DNA of 52,592 nucleotides from Chryseobacterium sp. (GCA_031277615.1 JAITMC010000001.1:1-52592); one strand, 5' to 3'; shown: positions 41,868 through 51,296, numbered from the stretch's first letter. Made by a program: numbers and translations. Notes: generated by a model not told the origin, from the sequence alone.

Positions 41868-44800
41868 TTACGAAGCTGCCATCTCTTTTACGTTTCCGGT
41901 TCTCTTCAAAAATCCCCAGGACTGCATTTCGCCTTTCAGCGCCTTTCTCATGCTTCTGAATAAAACAATATACATCAGCCATCTGTATACAAAGCGCTGC
42001 GGGATCACATACAAAAGCCCGCTCAGTTTTTCCTTCTGCATAATAAATGCAGCTAATGCCAAGGACGCATCTACCAGCAAGAAAATCAGATAGTAAGTAA
42101 AAATCTTCCCGCCATTTCCGGAAAGAATTCCGAAAAACATAATCAGATCGGCCAGAGGTGAAAAGAACGGAATAATATACTGAAACAGTAAAATATTAGG
42201 CATTGCCCACAACCCCAACCCTTTATATTTCGGATTCAGGAAAGTCTGGCGCTGCTTCCAGAACATCTGCATAATTCCGTAGGTCCATCTGAAGCGTTGT
42301 TTTAAAAACTGTGTTACAGTTTCAGGGGCTTCCGTTACGGCAACAGCTCTGTTTTCATTGGCTACAGTATAGCCTGCTTTCAGAATTTTTACCGTAACAT
42401 CACAGTCTTCAGCCAGGGTATCTGAAGAATATCCTCCGATTTCCGTAATCACCGACTTTTTAAAGGCTCCGATTGCTCCGGGAATCACTGTAATTGCATT
42501 GATATTTGCATACGCCAGCCTGTCGAAATTCTGACTGGTCGTATATTCTATTGCCTGCCATCTGGTAAGCCAGTTTACTTTATTTCCTACTTTCACATTC
42601 CCTGCTACTGCTGCTACTTTTTCTTCGGAAGCTGAATTCAGGAATCCTGCGATCATATATTTCACGGCATCCTGCTGCAGCTTGGTATCCGCATCAATAC
42701 AGACTACATATTGGGCATCGGTTTGCGCTATTCCAAAATTAAGGGCTGTTGCCTTTCCTCCGTTTGCTTTGGTAAAAATTTTAAGCTTCGGATGATCCGG
42801 AAATGCTGCTTTGGCCTTTTCACAGGTTGAGTCCTTACTTCCGTCATCCACCATGATAATATTGAAATTCGGATAGGTTTGTTTCAGCAGATTATTCAGG
42901 GATGAAACAATATTTACCTCTTCATTATAGGCAGGAACAATAATGGAAACTTCAGGATAGACATCCAGTACCGGAAAGTTTCCAGATTTTTTTTCTTTCT
43001 TCCATTCCCTGAAAGCCCAATAGGCCATCAGAATGAGTCTTATAAGACCTAATAGGATAAAGATCGTGAAGAGTGCTACCAAAAAATGGCTTATTCCATA
43101 GATCACGGTTGCCAGTATGAGATTCAGCTGCATTACATAATAAGATCTGGTTTTGGGAACCTCCGGCATCAGTTCGCTTTTACTTTTATGCAGGATACTG
43201 GTAAGACTGGTAAAATGATAACCTTGCTTCTGCAGTTCGGGAATCAGAATCTTCAGTGCTTTTACAGTTTCCTCTCTGGTATCTCCTCCGGCATCATGAA
43301 GCAGGATAATATTACCACGCTGCTGTTTGACTCCAGCCATGACTCTTTTTACAATTTCATCAGCTTTTATTCCGGGCTGCCAGTCTTCGGGGTCTATATT
43401 TTCACCAATATCCAGATAATTCTGCTGTCTTGCCAGAGCAACAGGAATGATTTCTTCCGGTGTTGTAGGTTCGGAATCTGCATTATAAGGTGCCCGGAAC
43501 AGGATTGTACTGTGGCCTGTTACACATTCTATCAGGAGTCTTGTGAGTTTTAGCTCCAGCAAAGCTCTTTCAGGACTTACTTTCGCTACATTTTCATGGG
43601 TGAAGGTATGATTTCCGATCTCATGCCCTTCACGATAAATTCTTTTTACAAGGGGAAGATTTTTTTCGGCATTTAGTCCTACGAGAAAAAAAGCAGCAGG
43701 CACATGATATTTTGATAAAATATCCAGTACCTGTGGAGTATAGGTTTCATCAGGACCATCATCAAAGGTAAGAACAAGCTCTTTCTGAGGTGCCTCGCCA
43801 TATTTTTTCACCTCGTAGGAACTTGGATAACTTCTATAATTTTCATCGGTGATTATCTTTTCTTTTGGATCAATTTCAAGGGCAATTTTCCCGTCGTGGG
43901 GAGTATTCAGAACATCGAGAACTTCGCCGTCTCCAATGTAATCAACCATAGTCTGGCCTTTTACATTTTCCAGGGTTCTTAAGTTAAGTTTCGCAAGACC
44001 GGAAAAAGTAAGGTCTTTATCATAGAAATTCCATATCCTGCTGTCTTCACTTCCCAATCTCCAGAGGGCTGTTCCTGCTAAAGGATATTCTGAGGAATAG
44101 CGCATAGTATTGAAAATAGACGCTGCATCGTTGAAAAATACAGTATGGGTATTGTTTTTAGAATCTGCATAAGAGTAATTTAAATTGAAAGTGTTGTCAT
44201 CAAAATTAATTACAGCTTTACTGGCACTGGCTTTGGTAATGGCTTGCATATAGGTTACAGATGTATTATCTTCTTTATTGGAACTCCAATCGTAACCATA
44301 GGCCCCTAATCCGAGAATAATTTTGTCCGGAGAGGTTTTTTTCAGGATTTTATCAGTTTGTGCCTCTACCCATTTTTGTGAAGAAATGGGGCCGGCATCA
44401 CTGTCTGCCGAATATTCATCATAGGCCATGAGTATAAAATAATCGACATAAGGATTCAGCTTCTGAATATCGTAGTCGTCATTATCGGTCATAATATCCA
44501 TCGTAATGAGCAAGCCATTGTTTCTGAATGTTTCAGACAGTTCTTTCATAAAGGCAAGCAGAGGCTCGTCTGACTCCAGGTTCATATCTTCAAAGTCGAT
44601 ATTGATTCCTTTAAAATGAAGTTTCCGGCACTGCCGGGTTATTTTCCCGATAAGCTGGCTTCTTTTCTGAGGATCTTTCAGAACTTTTCCCAGGCCTTCG
44701 GAATGGAAATCCTGCTGGAAGTTATTACTCAGAATCGGCATAGCGGCTATACCGGTTCTTTTAATGATCTTATACCCTTCAGGGTCTACATTGGTTTTTA

Positions 44801-45266
44801 AATCTCCTGTTTTAGGATCAAGAAAAAACCATTCGGGAAATACGAGGTTGATGTGCTTTATATTTCTTTTTAAAGACATCAGCGACTGAGGATCCCAGGC
44901 CACATAGAATGCAGAACGGATTCCACCCGGAAACCGGGACCAGCTCAGATTCTGGCTCTTATGTCTTTCGGCTCTTGCCTTTTCGATTTTAGCCAGGTTG
45001 GTATGGATTGTTTTTTCAGAAATAAAGCTTCTGAAACCTTTGTATTCTTTAGAAATTCTGTTCTCCTGAAGATAAGGCTTACCGGCGGTGATGATTGCTT
45101 TATAATCTTCTTTAAAAGGAATCTTCGGATTTTTATCCAGTTTCATCATCAGTCCTAAAGCAAGAAGAAGCAATACAGCGATGAAGATAAAAATACGGCT
45201 TCCCCATTGTACGCTTCTCCAACGTTTTCTACTGTCGGTCTGAAAAATCTGTTTTGAGTTTTCCAC
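41868..45266 (-). CDS. Three-domain exopolysaccharide protein: GH18-like, polysaccharide deacetylase (CE4), glycosyltransferase (GT2)
   Basis: The 1,132-residue membrane protein starts at GTG 45266. A transmembrane helix (about 24-42) is followed by a GH18-type barrel (about 115-430). Its catalytic motif is FKGINIDFED, keeping Asp224 and Glu226 but losing the first two acidic positions of DxxDxDxE. The CE4/NodB deacetylase (about 495-690) has TFDDGPD (501-507), GNHTFTH (His553, His557), RAPY (591-594) and LHDAGG. After a transmembrane helix (about 715-750), a GT2 domain shows VDDGS (807-810), DAD (858-860), AEDCD (952-956) and QRFRW (990-994). Three or four C-terminal helices complete it. Together these suit synthesis, partial deacetylation and trimming of a beta-linked GlcNAc-type polymer (like PgaB plus PgaC). 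The product is inferred. Confidence 0.92.
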   Translation of the reverse strand: MENSKQIFQTDSRKRWRSVQWGSRIFIFIAVLLLLALGLMMKLDKNPKIPFKEDYKAIITAGKPYLQENRISKEYKGFRSFISEKTIHTNLAKIEKARAERHKSQNLSWSRFPGGIRSAFYVAWDPQSLMSLKRNIKHINLVFPEWFFLDPKTGDLKTNVDPEGYKIIKRTGIAAMPILSNNFQQDFHSEGLGKVLKDPQKRSQLIGKITRQCRKLHFKGINIDFEDMNLESDEPLLAFMKELSETFRNNGLLITMDIMTDNDDYDIQKLNPYVDYFILMAYDEYSADSDAGPISSQKWVEAQTDKILKKTSPDKIILGLGAYGYDWSSNKEDNTSVTYMQAITKASASKAVINFDDNTFNLNYSYADSKNNTHTVFFNDAASIFNTMRYSSEYPLAGTALWRLGSEDSRIWNFYDKDLTFSGLAKLNLRTLENVKGQTMVDYIGDGEVLDVLNTPHDGKIALEIDPKEKIITDENYRSYPSSYEVKKYGEAPQKELVLTFDDGPDETYTPQVLDILSKYHVPAAFFLVGLNAEKNLPLVKRIYREGHEIGNHTFTHENVAKVSPERALLELKLTRLLIECVTGHSTILFRAPYNADSEPTTPEEIIPVALARQQNYLDIGENIDPEDWQPGIKADEIVKRVMAGVKQQRGNIILLHDAGGDTREETVKALKILIPELQKQGYHFTSLTSILHKSKSELMPEVPKTRSYYVMQLNLILATVIYGISHFLVALFTIFILLGLIRLILMAYWAFREWKKEKKSGNFPVLDVYPEVSIIVPAYNEEVNIVSSLNNLLKQTYPNFNIIMVDDGSKDSTCEKAKAAFPDHPKLKIFTKANGGKATALNFGIAQTDAQYVVCIDADTKLQQDAVKYMIAGFLNSASEEKVAAVAGNVKVGNKVNWLTRWQAIEYTTSQNFDRLAYANINAITVIPGAIGAFKKSVITEIGGYSSDTLAEDCDVTVKILKAGYTVANENRAVAVTEAPETVTQFLKQRFRWTYGIMQMFWKQRQTFLNPKYKGLGLWAMPNILLFQYIIPFFSPLADLIMFFGILSGNGGKIFTYYLIFLLVDASLALAAFIMQKEKLSGLLYVIPQRFVYRWLMYIVLFRSMRKALKGEMQSWGFLKRTGNVKEMAAS

Positions 45267-45341
45267 GTTATGAAATTTATAACACAGCGCTCAAAAAGTG
45301 TGAAAAATGAGGTCTATTTTAATTAAAAAAAAATTAAAAGT

Positions 45342-46592
45342 TTAGTCATTAATCAGAAGGCTTACCAGATCCTGGATAATTTTTTGCGAAACAAAATTTA
45401 CAAAATCAATACGCTCCAGATGAGGCAGATACAACCGGGAGGTCACCTGCTGATCATGGATCTGTATGGTGTAATAAACGGTTCCCACTTCTTTACCGTC
45501 TTCTCCTTTTCCCGGACCTGCCACTCCGGTGGTAGACAGTGAAATATCGGTATCAAATAATTTCCGGCATCCTTCGGCCATTTCCTGAGCTACCTGTTCG
45601 CTTACTACAGTGAACTGATCCACGGTATCTTTGGAAATTTTTAAAATCTCAATCTTTTTGTTTGTGGCATAGGTAACGATTCCGCCCGGAAAATAAGCTG
45701 AACTTCCCGGGTTGGAAGTGATCAGCTTTGCCAGTTCGCCACCGGTACAGCTTTCTGCCGTGGAAAGGCTAAGTTTACGTTCGGTAAGGATTTCTGCCAG
45801 GATTTTTTCAATCCTGTCTTCAGAAACAGCAATGACATGATCTTCCACCAAAGGCAGAAGTTTCTGAATTTCATCTTCCGTCTGTTGTTTTAAAGCTTCT
45901 TCATTATTTCCGGATGCTGTAAGCCTCAGCTTTACGCGGGTTCCTACCGGAAGATAGGATAAGGAAAGGTTTTCGGGAAGGGCCAGTTCCCATGCTTCAA
46001 TCTTATCGGCAAGAATGCTTTCGGGAATTCCCACCACGGAAACAATCCTCGTATGGATGTAGTTGAGCCTGTATTTCTCCTGTAAATAAGGAATGATCTG
46101 ATCTTTAATCAGCGGTTTTACTTCATAGGGAACTCCCGGCAGACTGAAACACAGCTTTCCGTCCTGTTCCATCATCATACACGGTGCGGTTCCGTAATGA
46201 TTCTGAAAAACAATAGATTTTGTCGGGACAAAGGCCTGTTCTTTATTCCTTTCAAGAATATCGATGCGTCCGCGACGCTCCATATAGGCTTTAAGATGCT
46301 CAAAGGTAGCCTCATCCAATACGATCTCATCATTGAAGAACTCAGCCAGAGCTTTTTTGGTTTTATCATCTCGCGTAGGACCTAAACCGCCTGTTGTGAT
46401 AATCAGGTCGCCCAGCTCAAGAGCTGTGTGTAAAGTTTTTTTAATGGTTTCAATCTCATCGGAAATGGTGAAGATCTGTGAAACGTGTATGCCTATATTT
46501 TTAAGTTCTGCGGCAATAAAATTAGAGTTGGTATCGATGGTGTTTCCGGAAAGGATCTCGTCACCGATCGTGATCAGAACAGCTTTTTCCAT
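45342..46592 (-). CDS. cinA: CinA-family nicotinamide-nucleotide amidohydrolase
   Basis: The 416-residue cytosolic protein joins an N-terminal MoeA/COG1058-type domain (LITIGDEILSGNTIDTNSNF, TTGGLGPTRDDKTKKALAEF) and a C-terminal amidase domain (about 250-416: LSTAESCTGGELAKLITSNP, STTGVAGPGKGEDGKEVGTV). The latter deamidates nicotinamide mononucleotide in pyridine nucleotide recycling; the former has been linked to ADP-ribose hydrolysis. The full two-domain length matches the family. It is transcribed alone, divergent from the small acidic gene at 46709. Confidence 0.95.
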   Translation of the reverse strand: MEKAVLITIGDEILSGNTIDTNSNFIAAELKNIGIHVSQIFTISDEIETIKKTLHTALELGDLIITTGGLGPTRDDKTKKALAEFFNDEIVLDEATFEHLKAYMERRGRIDILERNKEQAFVPTKSIVFQNHYGTAPCMMMEQDGKLCFSLPGVPYEVKPLIKDQIIPYLQEKYRLNYIHTRIVSVVGIPESILADKIEAWELALPENLSLSYLPVGTRVKLRLTASGNNEEALKQQTEDEIQKLLPLVEDHVIAVSEDRIEKILAEILTERKLSLSTAESCTGGELAKLITSNPGSSAYFPGGIVTYATNKKIEILKISKDTVDQFTVVSEQVAQEMAEGCRKLFDTDISLSTTGVAGPGKGEDGKEVGTVYYTIQIHDQQVTSRLYLPHLERIDFVNFVSQKIIQDLVSLLIND

Positions 46593-46668
46593 ATATTATT
46601 CTGTTGAAAAAATTCTCCTGCAAATGACGGAAAAATCTACGGCTGCAGCAATATATATTGATTTTTTC

Positions 46669-46676
46669 TATTTTTG
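46669..46676 (+). promoter_or_regulatory. -7 box of the small acidic gene
   Basis: TATTTTTG fits TAnnTTTG and lies 32 bp upstream of the ATG at 46709. Confidence 0.45.
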
Positions 46677-46708
46677 ATGAAAATTGGTTAAAACTATAAT
46701 TAAGTATT

Positions 46709-47182
46709 ATGTCAAAATATGATGATGCTTCATGGCATTATGGCGGCGATTTTCCGGAAGGACTTCCTGAGAAAAACGGAGCTACCCATACGGGAATGTT
46801 CCTGAACTGGTGTATCCAGAACGATCTGATCTCTGATGAACTGAAGGAAGACGGTGAAGAAGAAATTGAAAAACTAAAACGGCGGGAAATTACCGGTGCG
46901 GAATTCATCATGGATTCCTGTGACGGAAAATTTTCTGAATATGACCTGAATGAGCTGGGAAATCTTTTTGCTAAAGATTATTATGCCGATGACACGGATT
47001 TCGGGAACAAATACAGTTCATTTGCTGATGATTACGTGAATCTTTTTGATGGTAAAGCAGAGGAAAACGATTATGAGTACGAAACTTTTTACCATATTGA
47101 AGATACCTACGAAAACTATGATCTGATGAAACAGGTGATTGATCACCGTTTTGAAGAGTGGAAAGAATATATCGGACAATAA
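46709..47182 (+). CDS. Small acidic cytosolic protein of unknown function
   Basis: The 157-residue protein has no signal peptide or membrane segment and is strongly acidic. The opening YDDASWHYGGDFPEGLPEKN, GATHTGMFLNWCIQNDLI is a pattern I know from a widespread bacterial family of about this size with no experimental role (DUF7832-like). Members often turn up near secretion or polymorphic-toxin genes as possible immunity proteins. A second acidic segment (DDTDFGNKYSSFADDYVNLF) follows. None of the neighbours (cinA, lipocalin) explains it. It converges on the lipocalin gene across a shared terminator. Confidence 0.8.
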   Translation: MSKYDDASWHYGGDFPEGLPEKNGATHTGMFLNWCIQNDLISDELKEDGEEEIEKLKRREITGAEFIMDSCDGKFSEYDLNELGNLFAKDYYADDTDFGNKYSSFADDYVNLFDGKAEENDYEYETFYHIEDTYENYDLMKQVIDHRFEEWKEYIGQ

Positions 47183-47194
47183 AAAATTCAATAT

Positions 47195-47231
47195 AAAGAA
47201 AGCTGACAGATCTGTTCTGCCGGCTTTCTTT
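47195..47231. terminator. Bidirectional terminator between convergent genes
   Basis: AAAGAAAGC (47195-47203) and GCTTTCTTT (47223-47231) form the base of a stem, with an inner ACAGA/TCTGT pairing. It lies 12 bp after the plus-strand stop and 11 bp beyond the lipocalin stop. Confidence 0.7.
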
Positions 47232-47242
47232 GTATTGAGTGG

Positions 47243-47785
47243 TTACTGATTATGTTTTACCCAGATAAGTTCATCGGTATGATAGCCCAGTTTTTTTGCC
47301 TTTTCTATAAATCGCTGTCTGATGCTTTCGGGAATGGTTGTGGTACGGGACAGAATCCAGAGATATTTAAGGCTGCTGCCGGCTACTAAAGCGTACTGAT
47401 AGTCTTCATCAATATCAATCACATTATACCCTGCCCAGATCGGCTTGAAGAATGAGACTTTCAAACGGGCTTCGGTTTTATCTTTTACAAAACGGGCTTC
47501 TCCAACGGATTCTTTCCATTCTTTTTTCTCATAGTTGTACCCTTTATTGCTTACCCGGATACTGCCGTCAGGATTTTCTGAATACTCGGCGGTGACATTG
47601 TCCATATTTCTTTCGAATCTATAGTCAAAGCGCGCTATCTCATACCATCGTCCGAGATATTTTTTAGCATCAAAATTTTTAACGGCTGTTGCTCCTTTCG
47701 GAATTCCCACCGAGCAGGAGTTGAAAATAAGAAGTCCCAAAATACCTAATGAAACAGGAACAGCAATTTTGTGAAAAGTCTTCAT
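47243..47785 (-). CDS. Lipocalin-family lipoprotein (Blc-like)
   Basis: The 180-residue precursor has a lipobox (LLIFNSC, Cys25). The first lipocalin motif is clear (KKYLGRWYEIARFDYRFERN, the G-x-W pattern), as are the later segments GYNYEKKEWKESVGEARFVK and WILSRTTTIPESIRQRFIEK. The C-terminal helix and length suit bacterial Blc, an outer-membrane lipocalin that binds lysophospholipids or fatty acids during membrane stress. TATTTTTG, followed by TC, lies 36 bp upstream. Confidence 0.93.
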   Translation of the reverse strand: MKTFHKIAVPVSLGILGLLIFNSCSVGIPKGATAVKNFDAKKYLGRWYEIARFDYRFERNMDNVTAEYSENPDGSIRVSNKGYNYEKKEWKESVGEARFVKDKTEARLKVSFFKPIWAGYNVIDIDEDYQYALVAGSSLKYLWILSRTTTIPESIRQRFIEKAKKLGYHTDELIWVKHNQ

Positions 47786-47820
47786 AATCGGAATATTTTG
47801 TGTGATTAGGAAGAATGCGA

Positions 47821-47828
47821 CAAAAATA
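47821..47828 (-). promoter_or_regulatory. -7 box of the lipocalin gene
   Basis: TATTTTTG on the minus strand fits TAnnTTTG and lies 36 bp upstream of the ATG. Confidence 0.45.
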
Positions 47829-47859
47829 ATGCCTTCGCGCTGTTAAGGAACAATAAATT

Positions 47860-48594
47860 CTATGAAAATACCTTCAGGAAATTATCTTTAAAGCTTCCGG
47901 AGACCTCAATTTCCGTATCATCAGCCAGCATTACGGTTCCGCTTTTATGATAGGATTTTACAAAACCCGTATTGATGATATGGGAGCGGTGAACGCGTAC
48001 AAACGGTGTCTCCAGCAAATCATCAAAATGTTTCAAAAACCGGCATACCATTTTCTTTGATCCGTCGGTAAGGTAGACCTGGGTGAAATTGCCATCTGCC
48101 TGAAGTCTTACGATATCTTCTGTTTTTACTACATCAAATCCCTGAAGTGTTGGCAGGATCAGCTGCTGTTTTTCGGGTTTCAGTTTTAAGTTTTCAAGGA
48201 GAATTTTATTCCGGTTGAGTTCTTCCTTCTTTTCCAGGCTTTCTGCGACTTTATTAACTGCCAGAATCAGTTCCTGAATGTCTATCGGCTTCAGAATATA
48301 ATAGCTGGCCGACTTATTAAGGGCCTGCAGGGAATATTGTGAAAATGCTGTAATAAATATGGTTTCATAGTGAAAGTCTTTGGTAGCTTCCAATACATCA
48401 AAGGCATTTCCGAAAGGCATTTCCACATCAAGGAATACCAACTGCGGCCGGGTTTCGGTAATCAGCGGAACGGCTTCTTTGATGTTTTCTGCTTCGCCCA
48501 GAATTTCCACCTGCGGACAGTATTTGGTAAGGTAGCTTCTCAGCACTTCCCTTGCGATGATCTCGTCGTCTACAATTACAGCTTTTATTTTCAT
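47860..48594 (-). CDS. LytTR-family response regulator
   Basis: The 244-residue protein has a CheY-like receiver (Asp9/Asp10, phospho-acceptor Asp56 in LVFLDVEMP, Lys in YYILKPIDIQEL). At about 140-240 is a LytTR DNA-binding domain (DIVRLQADGNFTQVYLTDGS, FVRVHRSHIINTGFVKSY). LytTR domains bind pairs of short direct repeats about two helical turns apart. Its kinase is encoded two genes upstream (49451-51238), with a secreted protein in between. The paired elements at 51297 and 51552 have just the spacing expected of its sites. A TAATTTTA box precedes the gene. Confidence 0.94.
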   Translation of the reverse strand: MKIKAVIVDDEIIAREVLRSYLTKYCPQVEILGEAENIKEAVPLITETRPQLVFLDVEMPFGNAFDVLEATKDFHYETIFITAFSQYSLQALNKSASYYILKPIDIQELILAVNKVAESLEKKEELNRNKILLENLKLKPEKQQLILPTLQGFDVVKTEDIVRLQADGNFTQVYLTDGSKKMVCRFLKHFDDLLETPFVRVHRSHIINTGFVKSYHKSGTVMLADDTEIEVSGSFKDNFLKVFS

Positions 48595-48728
48595 TTAAAC
48601 AGTCCTGAAAGGAATTTAGTTGAAAGTAAAATTAGGAATTATTGACCAGCCACACAAAATCAACTGTTAATTACAGTTATTAATTTTCATTTCAATTCTT
48701 TCTGTTTAAGAAAATAGGATATAAATAT

Positions 48729-49445
48729 TTACTGGTATTTTCCGTTTCTGAATTTTAAAGTCCTGTAGGTTGTTTTGGAAGTTTCCTTTTCATGGCATTC
48801 TTCATTCTCGAATGTATTGATGCTTTTCACTGAAACGGTTTTAATTTTCAGGTCTGTAAAATGATGGGACTTTGTTCTATCTACAATAATGTAGGAATGG
48901 TTATCCTCAAATTCACCTTCGCAGCGGGTATCCCATTCGCCGCGGCTCACATTCAGCTCAAACTGATCCAGTACTTTTCTTAGTGTTTTTCCTTCAGGAT
49001 AATAGAGGGAAATACTTCCTGAAGAATAAGGATTAGGATTGCTGCTTCCTTTGAAATCAACGGTCACTCCGAAGGCTCGGATTCCATTACTGATCGTATA
49101 TAAGCCGGTGTCTATTCCTATTCCCATAAGCATTACCGCATCTGAGGTCAGTTCTGCCGGGTCCAGGTATTTATTTTTGATCATCCCTTTTTCATCTGTA
49201 ATCAGGATATAGTTCTGTAGTTTAAAAATGTAATCTTCTTCAAATTGCTCAATGATAACGGGAATAACTATTATATAGGAATTCTCTGCGTTCGGCATTT
49301 TCTTTTCCGTGCAGAATTCTTCCTTGATTTTAGACCGGTCTATTTTTAAGCTTTTTACCACATTTTCAAACCGGGCCGTATTGATTTCCTGCCCGTATAA
49401 AAAGCCTGTCAGTAAAAAAGTCAATATGAATAGGTATTTTTTCAT
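48729..49445 (-). CDS. Secreted protein of unknown function encoded between kinase and regulator
   Basis: The 238-residue precursor has a Sec signal peptide (…LLTGFLYGQ, cleavage near residue 19). The mature chain contains KKMPNAENSYIIVIPVIIEQ, YILITDEKGMIKNKYLDP, MGIGIDTGLYTISNGIRAFG and SGSISLYYPEGKTLRKVLDQ, suggesting a mostly beta-stranded periplasmic domain. Three Cys residues (about 45, 173 and 217) might form disulphides. I do not recognise the family. It starts 5 bp after the kinase stop, hence co-translated with it, and lies before the LytTR regulator. It could be the sensed or sensing partner of the kinase, or its main target. This is inferred from position only. Confidence 0.8.
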   Translation of the reverse strand: MKKYLFILTFLLTGFLYGQEINTARFENVVKSLKIDRSKIKEEFCTEKKMPNAENSYIIVIPVIIEQFEEDYIFKLQNYILITDEKGMIKNKYLDPAELTSDAVMLMGIGIDTGLYTISNGIRAFGVTVDFKGSSNPNPYSSGSISLYYPEGKTLRKVLDQFELNVSRGEWDTRCEGEFEDNHSYIIVDRTKSHHFTDLKIKTVSVKSINTFENEECHEKETSKTTYRTLKFRNGKYQ

Positions 49446-49450
49446 TCTTT

Positions 49451-51238
49451 TCAGGTTGAGGTGAGGTTCATCGTTAAAGTGACCAGAACACCGCTGCTGT
49501 GGTCTTTATCTTTGATGGAACAGATAATGTCGGTATTATAGAGATCATTCAGCAGCTTAATTCTTTCCAGCGTATTTTTCATTCCGCGCCCTTCTCTTGT
49601 CTTTTGGTGCTGGGTTTTCTGCTTTTTACTTTCCTTGATGCCTATTCCGTTATCTTCAATGGTAATCTTTAAATGCGAATCTTCCTTTTCAAAATTTAAT
49701 TTCAAAAATCCTTTTTCGGATCTGTAACGCAGGCCATGCCAGACTGCATTTTCAAGAAACGGCTGAACGAGCATTCCGGGAACTTTAAGGTTCTGGATAT
49801 TCAGGTTTTCATCGGTATCAATCTCATAATCGAACTTATCTGCGAAACGTGTTTTTTCAAGGGCAAGATAATTCTGAAGCAAATCAAGTTCCTGCTGAAA
49901 AGGGATAAAATCTTCGGCAGAGTTTTCCATAACCCCGCGCATCAGTTTTGAAAACTTCGTCAGATACTGGTTGGCTTCCAGCTCATTATTGGTCGCAATA
50001 AAATGGTTCACACTGTTTAAACTGTTAAAAATAAAGTGAGGATTCATTTCCCGTCTCAGCGACTGCAGGGCAATTTTTTTGTTCTTGATCTGAACTTTTT
50101 TCAGTGTTCTGAAAATCAGGAAAACAAGAGCGGTTAGCACAACCAAAGCTCCTATAAGTCCATAATTAAAAATATTTTTTTTGCGGATCAGCTCGTCTTT
50201 AAGCTGCTTTTCTTTTTCCAGCTGTGATATTCTCTGCTCCGTATCTTCCAGGATTTTATTGTCGATCAGGCTTCGGTCTTTGGAAACCAGATCCGGAAGT
50301 TTCCCCAGAAAATCGCGGTATAAGGATACCGAAGCATCGGTATTTCCTGTTATAGCATACAGGCTGTCCAGTTTTTTTACACTTTTCTGAGCCTCAAGCG
50401 TATGTCCTTTATCCAGGGCAATTCCGTAAGCATTCCTCAACAGGGCCGCCGCTTCCTGAGGATCATTCTTTTTAATGTAAATATCGGCCAGCTCCTGAAT
50501 CTGGTTTACTTTTTCCTGCGAATTTTCTTTGACAAAATCCTCCTTCAGGACTTTCTTTTTGGCTTCAATCGCCTTCTCAAAGTTTTTGTTTTCAATGTAA
50601 AAATCGGTAAGCTTCTGATTGATTTCCAAAGCCTGCTGCGGGGCCTCTTTTTTGGAAAAAACATAGGCATTGTTCAGGTTTTCTTCTGCTTTGGGAATGT
50701 TGTTCTGCTGGATATTTACTTCAGCCATCTGGCTGTAACCTGCTGCCACAGCACTTTTATCCTTATCTTTAAGGCTGATGTTGATATTATTCTGGATTGC
50801 TTCCGCTTTCTGTTCTACTGAAGGTGAAGACAGTCTTGCCGCATCATTTGAGTTTACAGCCCGGCTTTTTTCATCAAAGCTCATTTCAGCAGCCATGCTG
50901 TAATTGCTGATAGCCGGCATTATTTTTTTCTGCTTTTCCTGTGACTGGGCAATTTTCCGGGTAACGGCTTCCAGGTTTTTCTTATCGTTCAGATTTTTGT
51001 AGATATTCCTGGCTTTGATCAGAAATTCTTCACTTTTGGCATAATTTCCCTGGTTGTAATAATCACCGGCAATGCTTACATAGCTGTCTGCAACTCCTTT
51101 GTTATCATTATTGTCAACCGCTTTTTTCAGTTTTGAAACCGATTTGGAAGCCTTGGAAACCCGTGTGGAATCCTGTGCTGAACAGAAGTTTCCTGCAGCA
51201 AGAATAAAAATGAACAGTATTTTGAAAAGTAATTTCAC
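49451..51238 (-). CDS. LytS-type sensor histidine kinase with TPR sensor region
   Basis: I place the start at GTG 51238 (VKLLFKILFIFILAAGNFCS, then AQ), which gives a proper signal peptide and 595 residues; the longer frame begins with TTG and crosses both a -7-like box and an operator-like element. About eight TPR-like helical repeats (about 40-335) form the periplasmic part. A coiled coil (EQRISQLEKEKQLKDELIRK) leads to one transmembrane helix (about 360-380). The kinase part has LRREMNPHFIFNSLNSVNHF (the LytS-type His) and the ATPase boxes ENAVWHGLRY, ITIEDNGIG and GRGMKNTLERI. It should phosphorylate the LytTR regulator encoded downstream. Confidence 0.92.
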   Translation of the reverse strand: MKLLFKILFIFILAAGNFCSAQDSTRVSKASKSVSKLKKAVDNNDNKGVADSYVSIAGDYYNQGNYAKSEEFLIKARNIYKNLNDKKNLEAVTRKIAQSQEKQKKIMPAISNYSMAAEMSFDEKSRAVNSNDAARLSSPSVEQKAEAIQNNINISLKDKDKSAVAAGYSQMAEVNIQQNNIPKAEENLNNAYVFSKKEAPQQALEINQKLTDFYIENKNFEKAIEAKKKVLKEDFVKENSQEKVNQIQELADIYIKKNDPQEAAALLRNAYGIALDKGHTLEAQKSVKKLDSLYAITGNTDASVSLYRDFLGKLPDLVSKDRSLIDNKILEDTEQRISQLEKEKQLKDELIRKKNIFNYGLIGALVVLTALVFLIFRTLKKVQIKNKKIALQSLRREMNPHFIFNSLNSVNHFIATNNELEANQYLTKFSKLMRGVMENSAEDFIPFQQELDLLQNYLALEKTRFADKFDYEIDTDENLNIQNLKVPGMLVQPFLENAVWHGLRYRSEKGFLKLNFEKEDSHLKITIEDNGIGIKESKKQKTQHQKTREGRGMKNTLERIKLLNDLYNTDIICSIKDKDHSSGVLVTLTMNLTST

Positions 51239-51296
51239 GGATTTCAGATGTTTAGTGCAAAGTAAGTAAAACTTTAGGTATCCTTCTTCATTCTTT

